From Anaerotignum lactatifermentans (GTDB lineage: Bacteria; Bacillota; Clostridia; Lachnospirales; Anaerotignaceae): 41,287 nucleotides of DNA. The DNA is taken from contig NZ_JACSNY010000017.1 in assembly GCF_016902535.1 (NCBI RefSeq), positions 1 through 41,287 of the forward strand, in the 5' to 3' direction. The notes under the pieces were generated by a model. It was not told the DNA's origin and searched no databases. It saw only the letters and a list, made by a program, of their open reading frames with translations. This document shows, piece after piece, positions 1 through 6,756 of this stretch (the first letter of the stretch is position 1; every line of letters begins with the position of its first letter). The position numbers were made by a program, and so were the translations under genes.

Positions 1-93
<93 letters not shown>

Positions 94-155
94 TGGAGTA
101 TAGGTTGAGTTCATCACTATTCTATTTTGAGTGTTCATGGCGCAGGATTTATCAG

Positions 156-650
156 CGAAAAATGATTCCGGATAAGGAGTATTTTTTCTTCCTAGCGGAA
201 GAAAAACCATTCCATCATTTTTCATTCGTTTCCTCGCGCATTGCAAAGCAATCGCAGGGTCGGAAACTCATAAACGAAAAATGATTCCAAGTAAATAAGG
301 TATGTTTTTTCTTCCTAACGGAAGAAAAACCGTTCCGTTATTTTTCATAAAATCCCTTGTGCATTGCAAAGCAATTGCATGGGCGGGATTTTATAAACGA
401 AAAATGATTCCGAATAAGGAGTATTTTTTCTTCCTAGCGGAAGAAAAACCATTCCATCATTTTTCATTCGTTTCCTCGCGCATTGCAAAGCAATTGCAGG
501 GTCGGAAACTCATAAACGAAAAATGATTCCGAATAAGGAGTATTTTTTCTTCCTAGCGGAAGAAAAACCATTCCATCATTTTTCATTCGTTTCCTCGTGC
601 ATTGCAAAGCAATCGCAGGGTCGGAAACTCATAAACGAAAAATGATTCCA
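156..650 (+). repeat. Four tandem ~119-bp structured repeats
   Basis: Units begin at CGAAAAATGATTCC at 156, 275, 398 and 517, giving periods of 119, 123, 119 and 119, and a partial fifth copy starts at 636. Units 1, 3 and 4 are nearly identical and unit 2 is diverged. Each unit contains a perfect 10-bp hairpin with a TAGC or TAAC loop, flanked by GAAAAATGAT and its complement ATCATTTTTC. A second hairpin is built on ATTGC-AAA-GCAAT. In unit 2 the outer arms of this second hairpin change together (GTTTCC/GGAAAC becomes AAAATCCC/GGGATTTT), so pairing is kept. Short reading frames across the repeats are not credible genes. No terminator is visible before tRNA-Tyr, so the repeats are probably transcribed with the 16S gene. 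Confidence 0.9.
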
Positions 651-656
651 TTATAT

Positions 657-737
657 GGGTGGATTCCCGAGTGGCCAAAGGGGGCAGACTGTAAATCTGT
701 TGCGATAGCTTCGAAGGTTCGAATCCTTCTCCGCCCA
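657..737 (+). tRNA. tRNA-Tyr (anticodon GTA)
   Basis: The acceptor arms GGGTGGA and TCCGCCC pair, followed by discriminator A. The anticodon loop reads CTGTAAA, giving GTA for Tyr. A long variable arm is present, as expected for this class II tRNA, and the T-arm carries GTTCGAATC. CCA is not encoded. The gene starts 6 bp after the last repeat fragment. Confidence 0.95.
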
Positions 738-743
738 GTTTTT

Positions 744-771
744 AAGACAAGCAGAAATGCTTGTCTTTTTT
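744..771 (+). terminator. Intrinsic terminator after tRNA-Tyr
   Basis: A perfect 10-bp stem (AAGACAAGCA / TGCTTGTCTT) with a GAAA tetraloop is followed by a T run. It is the first terminator after the 16S gene, so 16S, repeats and tRNA-Tyr may form one transcription unit. Confidence 0.9.
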
Positions 772-780
772 GTTTTGCAG

Positions 781-811
781 GAGACTTTTCCACAGGAGAA
801 GTCTCTTTTTT
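781..811 (+). terminator. Second intrinsic terminator
   Basis: A 7-bp stem (GAGACTT / AAGTCTC) is followed by six T residues. Its loop contains one of the DnaA-box-like sequences. It lies directly behind the first terminator, as expected for a tandem stop after a strongly transcribed rRNA/tRNA unit. Confidence 0.75.
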
Positions 812-908
812 GTGGATAAACTGCTCTATCCACAGTCTTTTCCACAGAGGTGTTTCTTTTATCCACAGGAATTTTTCCTTTTCCACAGAAACAGAGCATA
901 TATCCACA
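786..908. promoter_or_regulatory. Cluster of seven DnaA-box-like sequences
   Basis: Two perfect TTATCCACA boxes are present: 859-867 on the plus strand and 811-819 on the minus strand. Five single-mismatch boxes lie at 786-794, 838-846 and 879-887 (TTTTCCACA), 826-834 (CTATCCACA) and 900-908 (ATATCCACA). The last four plus-strand boxes start 21, 20 and 21 bp apart, which is two helical turns each. The cluster ends about 20 bp upstream of the -35 element of the PadR operon. DnaA binding is inferred from the box sequence. No dnaA, dnaN or rpmH gene is nearby to mark an ordinary oriC. Confidence 0.65.
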
Positions 909-927
909 CAATATCCCCAAAAACAGA

Positions 928-965
928 TTGACATACCTAGATGTACAAGGTATAATATACCTAGA
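928..965 (+). promoter_or_regulatory. Promoter and likely PadR operator
   Basis: TTGACA (928-933) and TATAAT (951-956) are separated by 17 bp, a consensus sigma-A promoter. An inverted repeat ATACCT/AGGTAT (933-938, 948-953) fills the spacer and overlaps the -10 box. A direct copy of ATACCTAGA occurs at 933-941 and 957-965. Such symmetry over a promoter fits autorepression by the PadR protein encoded next, which is an inference. Confidence 0.8.
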
Positions 966-993
966 GAATCTAAGTATAAAAAGGAGGGATAGC

Positions 994-1356
994 ATGGCAA
1001 TTGATAAAGGCTTGATCGGTGGAAGTACGGTATTGATGCTGCTGTCTTTGCTGGCAGAAAAGGACTGCTACGGCTACGAGATCATCAAGGAAATCAGCGA
1101 GCGGAGCCAGAATGTGTTCCAGTTCAAGGAAGGCACACTCTATCCTGTACTCCATCGCATGGAAAACAATGGTCTGGTGAAGTCCTACCGTTCCAAAACG
1201 GAAAGCGGCAAGGAACGGAAGTATTACCGCATCACCGGAAAAGGCAAGGAACAGCTGGCAGAGGAGAAAAAGGACTGGAACGCCTTCTGCGGCTCCGTGG
1301 AACGCGTCCTAAGGGGGAGTAGTTATGCGGGAGAGATGGGAACAATATTTGAATGA
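994..1356 (+). CDS. PadR family transcriptional regulator
   Basis: This 120-residue protein has the PadR winged-helix signature, including LAEKDCYGYEIIKEISE near residues 20-36 and EGTLYPVLHRMENNGLV near 46-62. The wing follows with GKERKYYRIT, and the chain ends in a short helix. PadR proteins of this size are usually dimeric, ligand- or partner-responsive repressors. I chose the ATG at 994 because AAGGAGGGAT lies just upstream. An in-frame start at 850 would run through the DnaA boxes and promoter. The end overlaps the next gene by 32 bp, indicating tight coupling with the HAAS-type membrane protein. This arrangement is common for PadR/DUF1700 pairs. Confidence 0.9.
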   Translation: MAIDKGLIGGSTVLMLLSLLAEKDCYGYEIIKEISERSQNVFQFKEGTLYPVLHRMENNGLVKSYRSKTESGKERKYYRITGKGKEQLAEEKKDWNAFCGSVERVLRGSSYAGEMGTIFE

Positions 1357-2047
1357 GGTGGTATCCCATGTCCGCTTTCCGTTTGAGCGGGGGAAGATCC
1401 GGCAGGAGATAGCGGACCATATAGAGGATCTGTACGAGGATCTGTGCTCCCAGGAGATGGAGGAGGAGCAGGCGGCACAGCTGGCGCTGGAATGGATGGG
1501 AGACAGCGAGGAAGTAGGGAAGGCTCTGGATCGGGAGCATCATCCCGTATTGGGCTGGACATGGCTGGTACTGGGGGTTGTGTGTGTCCTGCTGGTTCTG
1601 AAAACGGTGTTTGGCATAGTGGATACGGGATGGGGCATCCTCCGAGGGTATCGAGAGGAATTGGAGCCTGCTTCTGAAAGTGCCGTAGTCTATACGATCT
1701 ATCCTGAGATAGAGAAGCAGCTGTATCACGATAAGCTGATGATTGACAAGATTGTTTATTATGAGGACGGCACTTTGGCAGTAGATTATGCCACATGGCA
1801 CAATCCGCTGGAAAGAGGGAATTATTGGACGCTGTCCATTCACATGGATGCTTTGGCAGACGGTGAAAAGTACCATCTTGGAGGCGGCGGTTACAAAAAC
1901 GGCGGATATTACGGAAAAGGGCAGATGCGCCTGCAAGAGGTGCCGGCCGATGCGGATACACTGCTGATTTATGCCGAGGCCGCATCTATGATGGATGGGA
2001 TGCCTCTGGAGATCTCTCTGACGGAAGGACGGGTGACGGCGAAATGA
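1325..2047 (+). CDS. HAAS/DUF1700-like membrane protein, copy 1
   Basis: The 240-residue product starts with a helical domain (1-72) ending in EWMGDSEEVGKAL. This motif is typical of the HAAS/permease-prefix domain found beside PadR regulators. One membrane span follows at about residues 76-99, then an outward-facing C-terminal domain of about 140 residues with a Gly-rich stretch (KYHLGGGGYKNGGYYGKG). The N-terminal domain is probably cytoplasmic and may signal to PadR; the C-terminal part could sense an envelope signal. That role is inference. The gene is paralogous to 2731-3483: the N-terminal halves match closely, and the C-terminal halves share only scattered motifs such as VVYT and YxEDGT. 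It overlaps padR by 32 bp and the next gene by ATGA. Confidence 0.8.
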   Translation: MRERWEQYLNEVVSHVRFPFERGKIRQEIADHIEDLYEDLCSQEMEEEQAAQLALEWMGDSEEVGKALDREHHPVLGWTWLVLGVVCVLLVLKTVFGIVDTGWGILRGYREELEPASESAVVYTIYPEIEKQLYHDKLMIDKIVYYEDGTLAVDYATWHNPLERGNYWTLSIHMDALADGEKYHLGGGGYKNGGYYGKGQMRLQEVPADADTLLIYAEAASMMDGMPLEISLTEGRVTAK

Positions 2048-2706
2048 GAAGAGGAAGACAAACCATTATTTTTTTACTGCTCATCGTCCTTTGCGCCGGG
2101 ATTTCCTTTTGGCGGCAGGGACTGTATTTTACAGAAGAAGGCGCTTTTCATAGTGTGGAAACAGGTCTGCGCTACGGCCCTTCGGAGGAAATTTTGCTGA
2201 CCTATGACAGAGAGGACGGCAGTGAGATTATCGTAGGGCGCTGGATGGATGGGCTTTCGGTGGTGCCGGTGGAACGGTATCTGGGCGTGTTCTGGCGGAT
2301 GCCAAGAGGCACAGTGGTAGAAGGCTATCAAAGTATGCGCTATGACGTGGATGGATTGGTCACAGCGGAAAATTGGATTTTAGGACTGTCACGGCTGCCG
2401 GAGGTAACGGAGGTAGATTGTCTGGTAGTGGTATATGACGAAGAAGAACGCAAAGAGGTGATTGCCGCGGATGTGACGATTCCGGTAAACGAAAATGGAT
2501 TTTTCTGTCAGAAACTGGATCTGGAAGTTGTTGCGTCCACAGACTACGGTTATTCTATCAGCTATCTGGAAGGAAGAACCGCGGATGGAGATGTGGCATT
2601 CCGCCATGGAACAGACGAAAGTGGAAACTTTTTCCAAGGCACAGGAGATCGTTTTTCGGAAGTGCGAATCGGCGGAGAAAACGAGACCTGGGTGAGAGTG
2701 CAGTAG
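2044..2706 (+). CDS. Membrane-anchored extracytoplasmic protein, copy 1
   Basis: I do not recognise the family of this 220-residue protein. It has one N-terminal hydrophobic segment (residues 8-22, IIFLLLIVLCAGISF) after a basic start, so it is likely anchored with its body outside. A cysteine sits at the end of the segment, but the residue before it is Leu, so this is not a convincing lipobox. The body looks beta-rich, with motifs such as GPSEEILLTYDREDGSEIIVGRW. The start overlaps the stop of the preceding gene (ATGA). Its counterpart is 3480-4034, which shares position, topology and a GPxEEIL motif. The two genes of each pair probably act together. Confidence 0.75.
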   Translation: MRRGRQTIIFLLLIVLCAGISFWRQGLYFTEEGAFHSVETGLRYGPSEEILLTYDREDGSEIIVGRWMDGLSVVPVERYLGVFWRMPRGTVVEGYQSMRYDVDGLVTAENWILGLSRLPEVTEVDCLVVVYDEEERKEVIAADVTIPVNENGFFCQKLDLEVVASTDYGYSISYLEGRTADGDVAFRHGTDESGNFFQGTGDRFSEVRIGGENETWVRVQ

Positions 2707-2730
2707 GAGAAGAGAAACGGAGGAAACGTC

Positions 2731-3483
2731 ATGGAAAGAGAACATTTTGAAAAATACATAAAGGATGTGACTTCCCATGTGCGTTTCCGCTTTGACCGCC
2801 GGGGCATTGCCGAGGAACTGCGGGAGCATATGGAGGATTTATACGAGGATCTGCTGTCACAGGGTATCGAAGCGGAACAGGCGGAAGAGCTGGCTCTGGA
2901 ATGGATGGGAGACAGCGAGGAAGTGGGGAAGGCCTTAGACGCGGAGCACAACCCGGTTCTGGGCTGGATCTGGCTGTTTTGCCGGAGGGCATTGATCCTG
3001 ATCTTTCTGTTTTTCGGGATACCGGCGCTCTTTGGCGTGAGCTGCACGGCGCTGATGACAGGATATGACGCCGTGGATACCTTTTTTACGGAGTTGTATG
3101 CGGAGAATGACGTGGTATATACAGTAGACGTGGATCAAAAGGTGAAAATTGACGATACAGTTTTTTCTGTGAAAAATCTGAAATACCATGAGGACGGCAC
3201 GATGGAGATTCGGTATTTGTCTTATCGAAGCCCTTTTTGGAGAGGAATGTATAACAGCAGATTTTCTCTCTATGACTGTGAGATCAATAATGGGGCGGAA
3301 TACGTGAAGGAAGTGGATGACTGGACCGAGGATACCTATCATGTGCAAGGGCTGTATTGGGATATCAGCGCCTATCTGGAGGATTTTCCCGAGGATTCCC
3401 AATGGCTGAATATTATCTATGAAAACGGGGAGCGCAGCTTTACCATGGAGATTCCTCTGACACAGAAGGAGGGAGAGGAATGA
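2731..3483 (+). CDS. HAAS/DUF1700-like membrane protein, copy 2
   Basis: This 250-residue paralogue of the 1325-2047 product shares the N-terminal helical domain nearly residue for residue, including DLYEDL, ALEWMGDSEEVGKALD and PVLGW. One or two hydrophobic stretches follow at residues 78-112, then a different, acidic and aromatic extracytoplasmic domain of about 140 residues. That domain still keeps VVYT and YHEDGTM. A clear GGAGG ribosome site lies 7-8 bp before the ATG. The conserved inside and diverged outside suggest a duplicated sensor with changed ligand specificity, which is inference. The stop overlaps the next gene by ATGA. Confidence 0.8.
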   Translation: MEREHFEKYIKDVTSHVRFRFDRRGIAEELREHMEDLYEDLLSQGIEAEQAEELALEWMGDSEEVGKALDAEHNPVLGWIWLFCRRALILIFLFFGIPALFGVSCTALMTGYDAVDTFFTELYAENDVVYTVDVDQKVKIDDTVFSVKNLKYHEDGTMEIRYLSYRSPFWRGMYNSRFSLYDCEINNGAEYVKEVDDWTEDTYHVQGLYWDISAYLEDFPEDSQWLNIIYENGERSFTMEIPLTQKEGEE

Positions 3484-4034
3484 AAAGAAAAAAACAGATT
3501 GTACTGTATCTCCTTCTGATGGCAGTCTGTGTATGGGGGTATCTGTGGCTCCATGATCTGAAATTATCAGCGGAGGCATATTTCCGGGCCAGTGAAAGAA
3601 TGGACCATGTGGGGCCATGTGAGGAGATTTTGGCGGAATTGGACTGTGGAGATGGAAAATACCTTATGCTGGGCAGAGACGGAGAGAATCTTTATTACTG
3701 CATGATGGAGCGCCGCAGAGGAATTTTCTGGACGGGCGCCGGAAGGGAATATTTCACCCGGTCTTATCTGGAGGAGTACGACCAGAAGATCATGGCGAGA
3801 TATTACTGGACCCATGACTTTCTTTTTGGTATCTGCACAGAGGACGGCGTTGCGGAAGTTTCCTTCCGGCTGGAGGATGGAGAAGAGAATCTTTTGATGG
3901 AAGGCACGCTGCCGGTGAGAGAGGACGGTATTTTCTTTGGCGGCAATATCCACGGAACTGTCTCGGAAGAAGCGGTCTATCCGGCGACTTTGATCGCTAC
4001 GGATAAGGATGGGAATATTGTGGCGGAATATTGA
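3480..4034 (+). CDS. Membrane-anchored extracytoplasmic protein, copy 2
   Basis: This 184-residue protein has a basic N-terminus and one hydrophobic segment (residues 7-24), then an acidic, probably extracytoplasmic domain. It keeps the GPCEEILAELDCGDGK segment that matches GPSEEILLTYDREDGS in copy 1, plus a comparable RRRGIFW motif (RYLGVFW in copy 1). It is therefore a diverged paralogue of the 2044-2706 product. An AAGGAGGGAG site and the ATGA overlap indicate translational coupling to the preceding gene. Family and function are unknown. The operon ends at the hairpin that follows. Confidence 0.75.
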   Translation: MKRKKQIVLYLLLMAVCVWGYLWLHDLKLSAEAYFRASERMDHVGPCEEILAELDCGDGKYLMLGRDGENLYYCMMERRRGIFWTGAGREYFTRSYLEEYDQKIMARYYWTHDFLFGICTEDGVAEVSFRLEDGEENLLMEGTLPVREDGIFFGGNIHGTVSEEAVYPATLIATDKDGNIVAEY

Positions 4035-4078
4035 AGAAAACTTCTGTGACAGCCATGTGTTTAAAATCAAATCAGCAT

Positions 4079-4121
4079 CGCCGGAATTCTTTGTGCGCGG
4101 CAGGATTCCGGCGGTTTTGCG
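4079..4121 (+). terminator. GCCGGAAT-type hairpin, probable terminator of the PadR operon
   Basis: CGCCGGAAT at 4079 pairs with ATTCCGGCG ending at 4113, around a roughly 17-nt loop, and a T-rich tract follows. The core resembles the hairpins at 27662 and 34187. It is the most diverged member of that family. It sits 45 bp after the last gene of the operon. Confidence 0.6.
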
Positions 4122-4195
4122 TTCTTTTGGAGCGGCCGGCAAGGGGAATTTTCCCGCGGGGAAGAAAAGGAAGATAAAAAAATTGAAAAAAAGTG

Positions 4196-4224
4196 TTGAC
4201 AAAAGAATCTCTCTTTGGTATTAT
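4196..4224 (+). promoter_or_regulatory. tRNA cluster promoter
   Basis: TTGACA (4196-4201) and TATTAT (4219-4224) have a 17-bp spacer, 29 bp before tRNA-Leu. An A-rich tract directly upstream could act as an UP element. Confidence 0.8.
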
Positions 4225-4253
4225 AAACAAGCCGTCAAACGACGACAGGATAA

Positions 4254-4337
4254 GCCCGAGTGGCGGAATTGGCAGACGCACAGGACTTAAAATCCTGCGA
4301 GGTAAAACTCGTACCGGTTCGATCCCGGTCTCGGGCA
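4254..4337 (+). tRNA. tRNA-Leu (anticodon TAA)
   Basis: The acceptor arms GCCCGAG and CTCGGGC pair and discriminator A follows. The anticodon loop CTTAAAA gives TAA (Leu, UUA codon). A long variable arm is present, as in class II tRNAs. CCA is not encoded. Confidence 0.95.
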
Positions 4338-4367
4338 GCTTCCTTTTGATGGTGGAAATCTGTATAT

Positions 4368-4440
<73 letters not shown>

Positions 4441-4446
4441 CTTTGT

Positions 4447-4518
4447 GCGCGAGTGGCTCAGTGGTAGAGCATCGCCTTGCCAAGGCGAGGGTCGCGAGTT
4501 CGAATCTCGTCTCGCGCT
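4447..4518 (+). tRNA. tRNA-Gly (anticodon GCC), copy 1
   Basis: GCGCGAG pairs with CTCGCGC, with discriminator T. The anticodon loop TTGCCAA gives GCC. It is identical to the copy at 4615-4686. CCA is not encoded. Confidence 0.96.
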
Positions 4519-4522
4519 TTCG

Positions 4523-4544
4523 GAGAGTATCTTCGGATACTCTC
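4523..4544 (+). other. Stem-loop without U tract after tRNA-Gly 1
   Basis: A 9-bp stem (GAGAGTATC / GATACTCTC) with a TTCG tetraloop matches the terminator hairpin after copy 2. Here the 3' side is CCCGG instead of T residues, so termination should be weak. It may serve as a processing or attenuation hairpin. Confidence 0.75.
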
Positions 4545-4566
4545 CCGGATTTCCAAAAAATAAAAC

Positions 4567-4595
4567 TTGACAGGAGAAAAGAACTTTGATAGAAT
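4567..4595 (+). promoter_or_regulatory. Promoter of the second tRNA-Gly
   Basis: TTGACA (4567-4572) and TAGAAT (4590-4595) have a 17-bp spacer, 19 bp before tRNA-Gly copy 2. The second copy can therefore be transcribed on its own. Confidence 0.75.
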
Positions 4596-4614
4596 ATTTC
4601 TTGTCAGCAAATAT

Positions 4615-4686
4615 GCGCGAGTGGCTCAGTGGTAGAGCATCGCCTTGCCAAGGCGAGGGTCGCGAGTTCGAATCTCGTCTCGCGCT
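4615..4686 (+). tRNA. tRNA-Gly (anticodon GCC), copy 2
   Basis: It is identical in sequence to copy 1 (4447-4518), including the following hairpin stem. The duplication therefore covered the tRNA plus its 3' hairpin. CCA is not encoded. Confidence 0.96.
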
Positions 4687-4688
4687 TT

Positions 4689-4718
4689 GAGAGAGTATCT
4701 TCGGATACTCTCTTTTTT
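4689..4718 (+). terminator. Terminator of the tRNA cluster
   Basis: The GAGAGTATC / GATACTCTC stem with a TTCG loop is followed by six T residues, an intrinsic terminator. Confidence 0.92.
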
Positions 4719-4838
4719 GCATATGCGAAAAAAGACGGAGAAAAACATGGCTGCTGCCGTAAAGAAGTCTGTTCCCTGAAAGGGAAAGTGTGATAAAATA
4801 AAAACAGTGGAATCATGAACGAAAAAGGAGGGGACTTT

Positions 4839-5972
4839 ATGGAGAAAAGAAGAATGGAAAATATCGGTGCGGAGCCTTCCATGCTGGGCTTTGGCTGTAT
4901 GCGTTTCTCTACCCTGCCCGATGGGAAGATTAACGAGGCGGAAGCGGAAAAAATGCTGGATTATGCTCTGGCCCATGGGGTGACCTATATTGATACAGCG
5001 TATTTTTATCATGATGGCGCCAGCGAGCCTTTTGTAGGGCGGGTGCTGGAGAAATATGACAGGGATTCTTTTTATCTGGCGACAAAAATGCCGACCTGGA
5101 TTTTAAAAGACGCCGAGGACGCCAAACGGGTATTTCAGGATCAGCTGAATCGTCTTAGAACGGATCACATTGATTTTTATCTGCTCCATACCATGGACCG
5201 GAAGAAATGGCAGGGCGTATTGGATCTGGGCATTCTGCCGGTGCTGGAGGAGCTGAAAAAAGAGGGAAAGATCCGTTATCTGGGCTTTTCCTTCCATGAT
5301 GAATATGAGGTCTTTGAGGAGATCCTTACCTATCGGAAATGGGATTTCTGCCAGATCCAGCTGAATTATATGGACACAGAGGAGCAGGCCGGTATCAAGG
5401 GCTATCAGTTGGCGGAAAAACTGGGGGTTCCTATGGTTATCATGGAGCCGGTACGAGGCGGCGCTCTGGCGGGATTTTCGCCGGAAATGAACCAGCGGTT
5501 TTATGATCTGGATGAAAAGGCGTCTGTGGCTTCCTACGCGCTGCGGTTCGTGGGCAGTTTGCCCAATGTCAAGGTGATCCTCAGCGGCATGACTACCATG
5601 GAGCAGGTGGAGGACAACATCCGCACATTTTCTCCCTTCCGGCCGTTGAACGAGGCGGAGCGGGAGGTTATCGAAACGACAGCGGCGGAATTAAAGGCGC
5701 GGATACAGAATGGCTGCACCGGCTGCCGGTACTGTATGCCCTGTCCCCACGGCGTGGATATTCCCAAGAGTTTTAAGATCTGGAATACCTATCATACGTA
5801 CCGGAAATACGAAAGTGTGCGTTTCCCCTGGGAAGGCATGGAAGAAGAAAAGAAACCCAAAAACTGCGTAGAATGCGGCAAATGTGAGGCGGCTTGTCCC
5901 CAGAAGATTTCGATTCGGGCGGATCTGAAACGGGTGCAGGCGGACCTGGACGGCAGAATCTGGGATCAATAA
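4839..5972 (+). CDS. Aldo/keto reductase with C-terminal 4Fe-4S domain
   Basis: This 377-residue protein has an N-terminal aldo/keto reductase barrel, with DTAYFYHDG near residues 47-55 (catalytic Asp/Tyr), ATKMP (Lys) and LLHTMD (His). Its C-terminal extension is ferredoxin-like and carries two cluster motifs, CTGCRYCMPCP and CVECGKCEAACP. Members of this Fe-S aldo/keto reductase family are common in anaerobic Clostridia and are thought to move electrons to or from NAD(P)H or ferredoxin. The substrate is not known. I chose the ATG at 4839 because GGAGGGG lies just before it; an upstream ATG at 4815 lacks a good site. It heads a three-gene cluster with DUF1893 and DUF503. Confidence 0.92.
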   Translation: MEKRRMENIGAEPSMLGFGCMRFSTLPDGKINEAEAEKMLDYALAHGVTYIDTAYFYHDGASEPFVGRVLEKYDRDSFYLATKMPTWILKDAEDAKRVFQDQLNRLRTDHIDFYLLHTMDRKKWQGVLDLGILPVLEELKKEGKIRYLGFSFHDEYEVFEEILTYRKWDFCQIQLNYMDTEEQAGIKGYQLAEKLGVPMVIMEPVRGGALAGFSPEMNQRFYDLDEKASVASYALRFVGSLPNVKVILSGMTTMEQVEDNIRTFSPFRPLNEAEREVIETTAAELKARIQNGCTGCRYCMPCPHGVDIPKSFKIWNTYHTYRKYESVRFPWEGMEEEKKPKNCVECGKCEAACPQKISIRADLKRVQADLDGRIWDQ

Positions 5973-5985
5973 AGGAGAGAGAAAA

Positions 5986-6408
5986 TTGGAGGCATTGGAA
6001 AGGGCTAAGGCCGCGCTGGAGAAAGAGGGAGTGACCTTCTCTCTGGCGGGGGCAAAAGGAGAGAGCTGCTGCTCCGCAAAGAAGGGCATCGCGCCCATGA
6101 TGGAGCTTCTGGCGGAAGATGCGCAGCTGCTGCGGGGAGCGGCTGTGGCGGACCGCGTCATTGGAAAGGCGGCGGCTTTTCTGATGGTTTATGGCGGTGT
6201 TCTGGCCGTTTACGGAGAAGTAATGAGTGAACACGCCGCCAAAGTACTGGAGGCGGCGGGAATGGATTTTTCCTATGGCAAACTGGTCCCCTATATCATC
6301 AACCGGAACAAAGACGGGATGTGTCCTATGGAGCAGGCAGTTCTCGGCGAAACAGAGCCGGAACGGGCCTATGCTGTTCTGCGGCGCAAAACAGAGGAGG
6401 GACGTTAG
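5986..6408 (+). CDS. DUF1893 family protein
   Basis: The 140-residue product matches the DUF1893 pattern: an early hydrophobic/acidic segment, then AVADRVIGKAAAFLMVYGG, VYGEVMSEHAAKVLEAAG, and a late YIINRNKDGMCPMEQAVL. The Cys in that last motif and the earlier SCCSAKKGI are notable. The family has no established function. Translation probably starts at TTG 5986, because AAAGGAGAG is correctly placed and no in-frame ATG fits. It lies 13 bp after the Fe-S aldo/keto reductase and 1 bp before DUF503, so these three are likely co-transcribed. Confidence 0.85.
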   Translation: MEALERAKAALEKEGVTFSLAGAKGESCCSAKKGIAPMMELLAEDAQLLRGAAVADRVIGKAAAFLMVYGGVLAVYGEVMSEHAAKVLEAAGMDFSYGKLVPYIINRNKDGMCPMEQAVLGETEPERAYAVLRRKTEEGR

Positions 6409-6409
6409 G

Positions 6410-6697
6410 ATGGTCATTGGCAGCTGTATCGCCGTGTTTCGGGCGGAATGGGTCGGCAGTCTCAAGGAAAAGCGGATGGTTGTCAAAAGTCTGACGGAAA
6501 AGACGAGACATAAATTCAATGTTTCCGTGGCGGAAGTGGATACCCAGGACACTCATCAGATCTGTACCATAGGCTTTGCCTGTGTCAGCAACGAAAGCCG
6601 CCACGCGGACAGTATGGTGGGAAATATTCTGGATTTTATGGAAAAAAATACAGAAGCGGAGCTGATCTCTGCACAAACAGAGCTGATTTCTTTGTAA
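6410..6697 (+). CDS. DUF503 (YlxP-like) family protein
   Basis: The 95-residue protein begins MVIGSCIAVFRAEWVGSLKEKR, a typical DUF503 opening, followed by HKFNVSVAEVDTQDTHQ. DUF503 proteins are small, ferredoxin-fold-like and widespread in Bacillota. In several genomes they sit near ribosome-biogenesis genes as YlxP, but their role is not settled. The ATG at 6410 follows GAGGAGG, one base past the stop of the preceding gene. An inverted repeat (AACGG/CCGTT) with an all-T loop downstream at 6710-6727 may weakly end the transcript. Confidence 0.85.
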   Translation: MVIGSCIAVFRAEWVGSLKEKRMVVKSLTEKTRHKFNVSVAEVDTQDTHQICTIGFACVSNESRHADSMVGNILDFMEKNTEAELISAQTELISL

Positions 6698-6756
6698 ATT
6701 GGCGAAAAGAACGGTTTTTTTTCCGTTTAATAGTAGATTTTCAAAAAACGGTGTGT

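Noticed and set aside
786-908. The DnaA-box cluster as the main chromosomal origin
   Set aside because: dnaA, dnaN, recF, gyrB and rpmH are not nearby and there is no evident AT-rich unwinding element beyond the promoter, so calling it oriC is not justified.
629-1000. Reading frames overlapping tRNA-Tyr and the DnaA boxes on both strands
   Set aside because: They run through a tRNA gene, two terminators and a promoter, so they are not protein genes.
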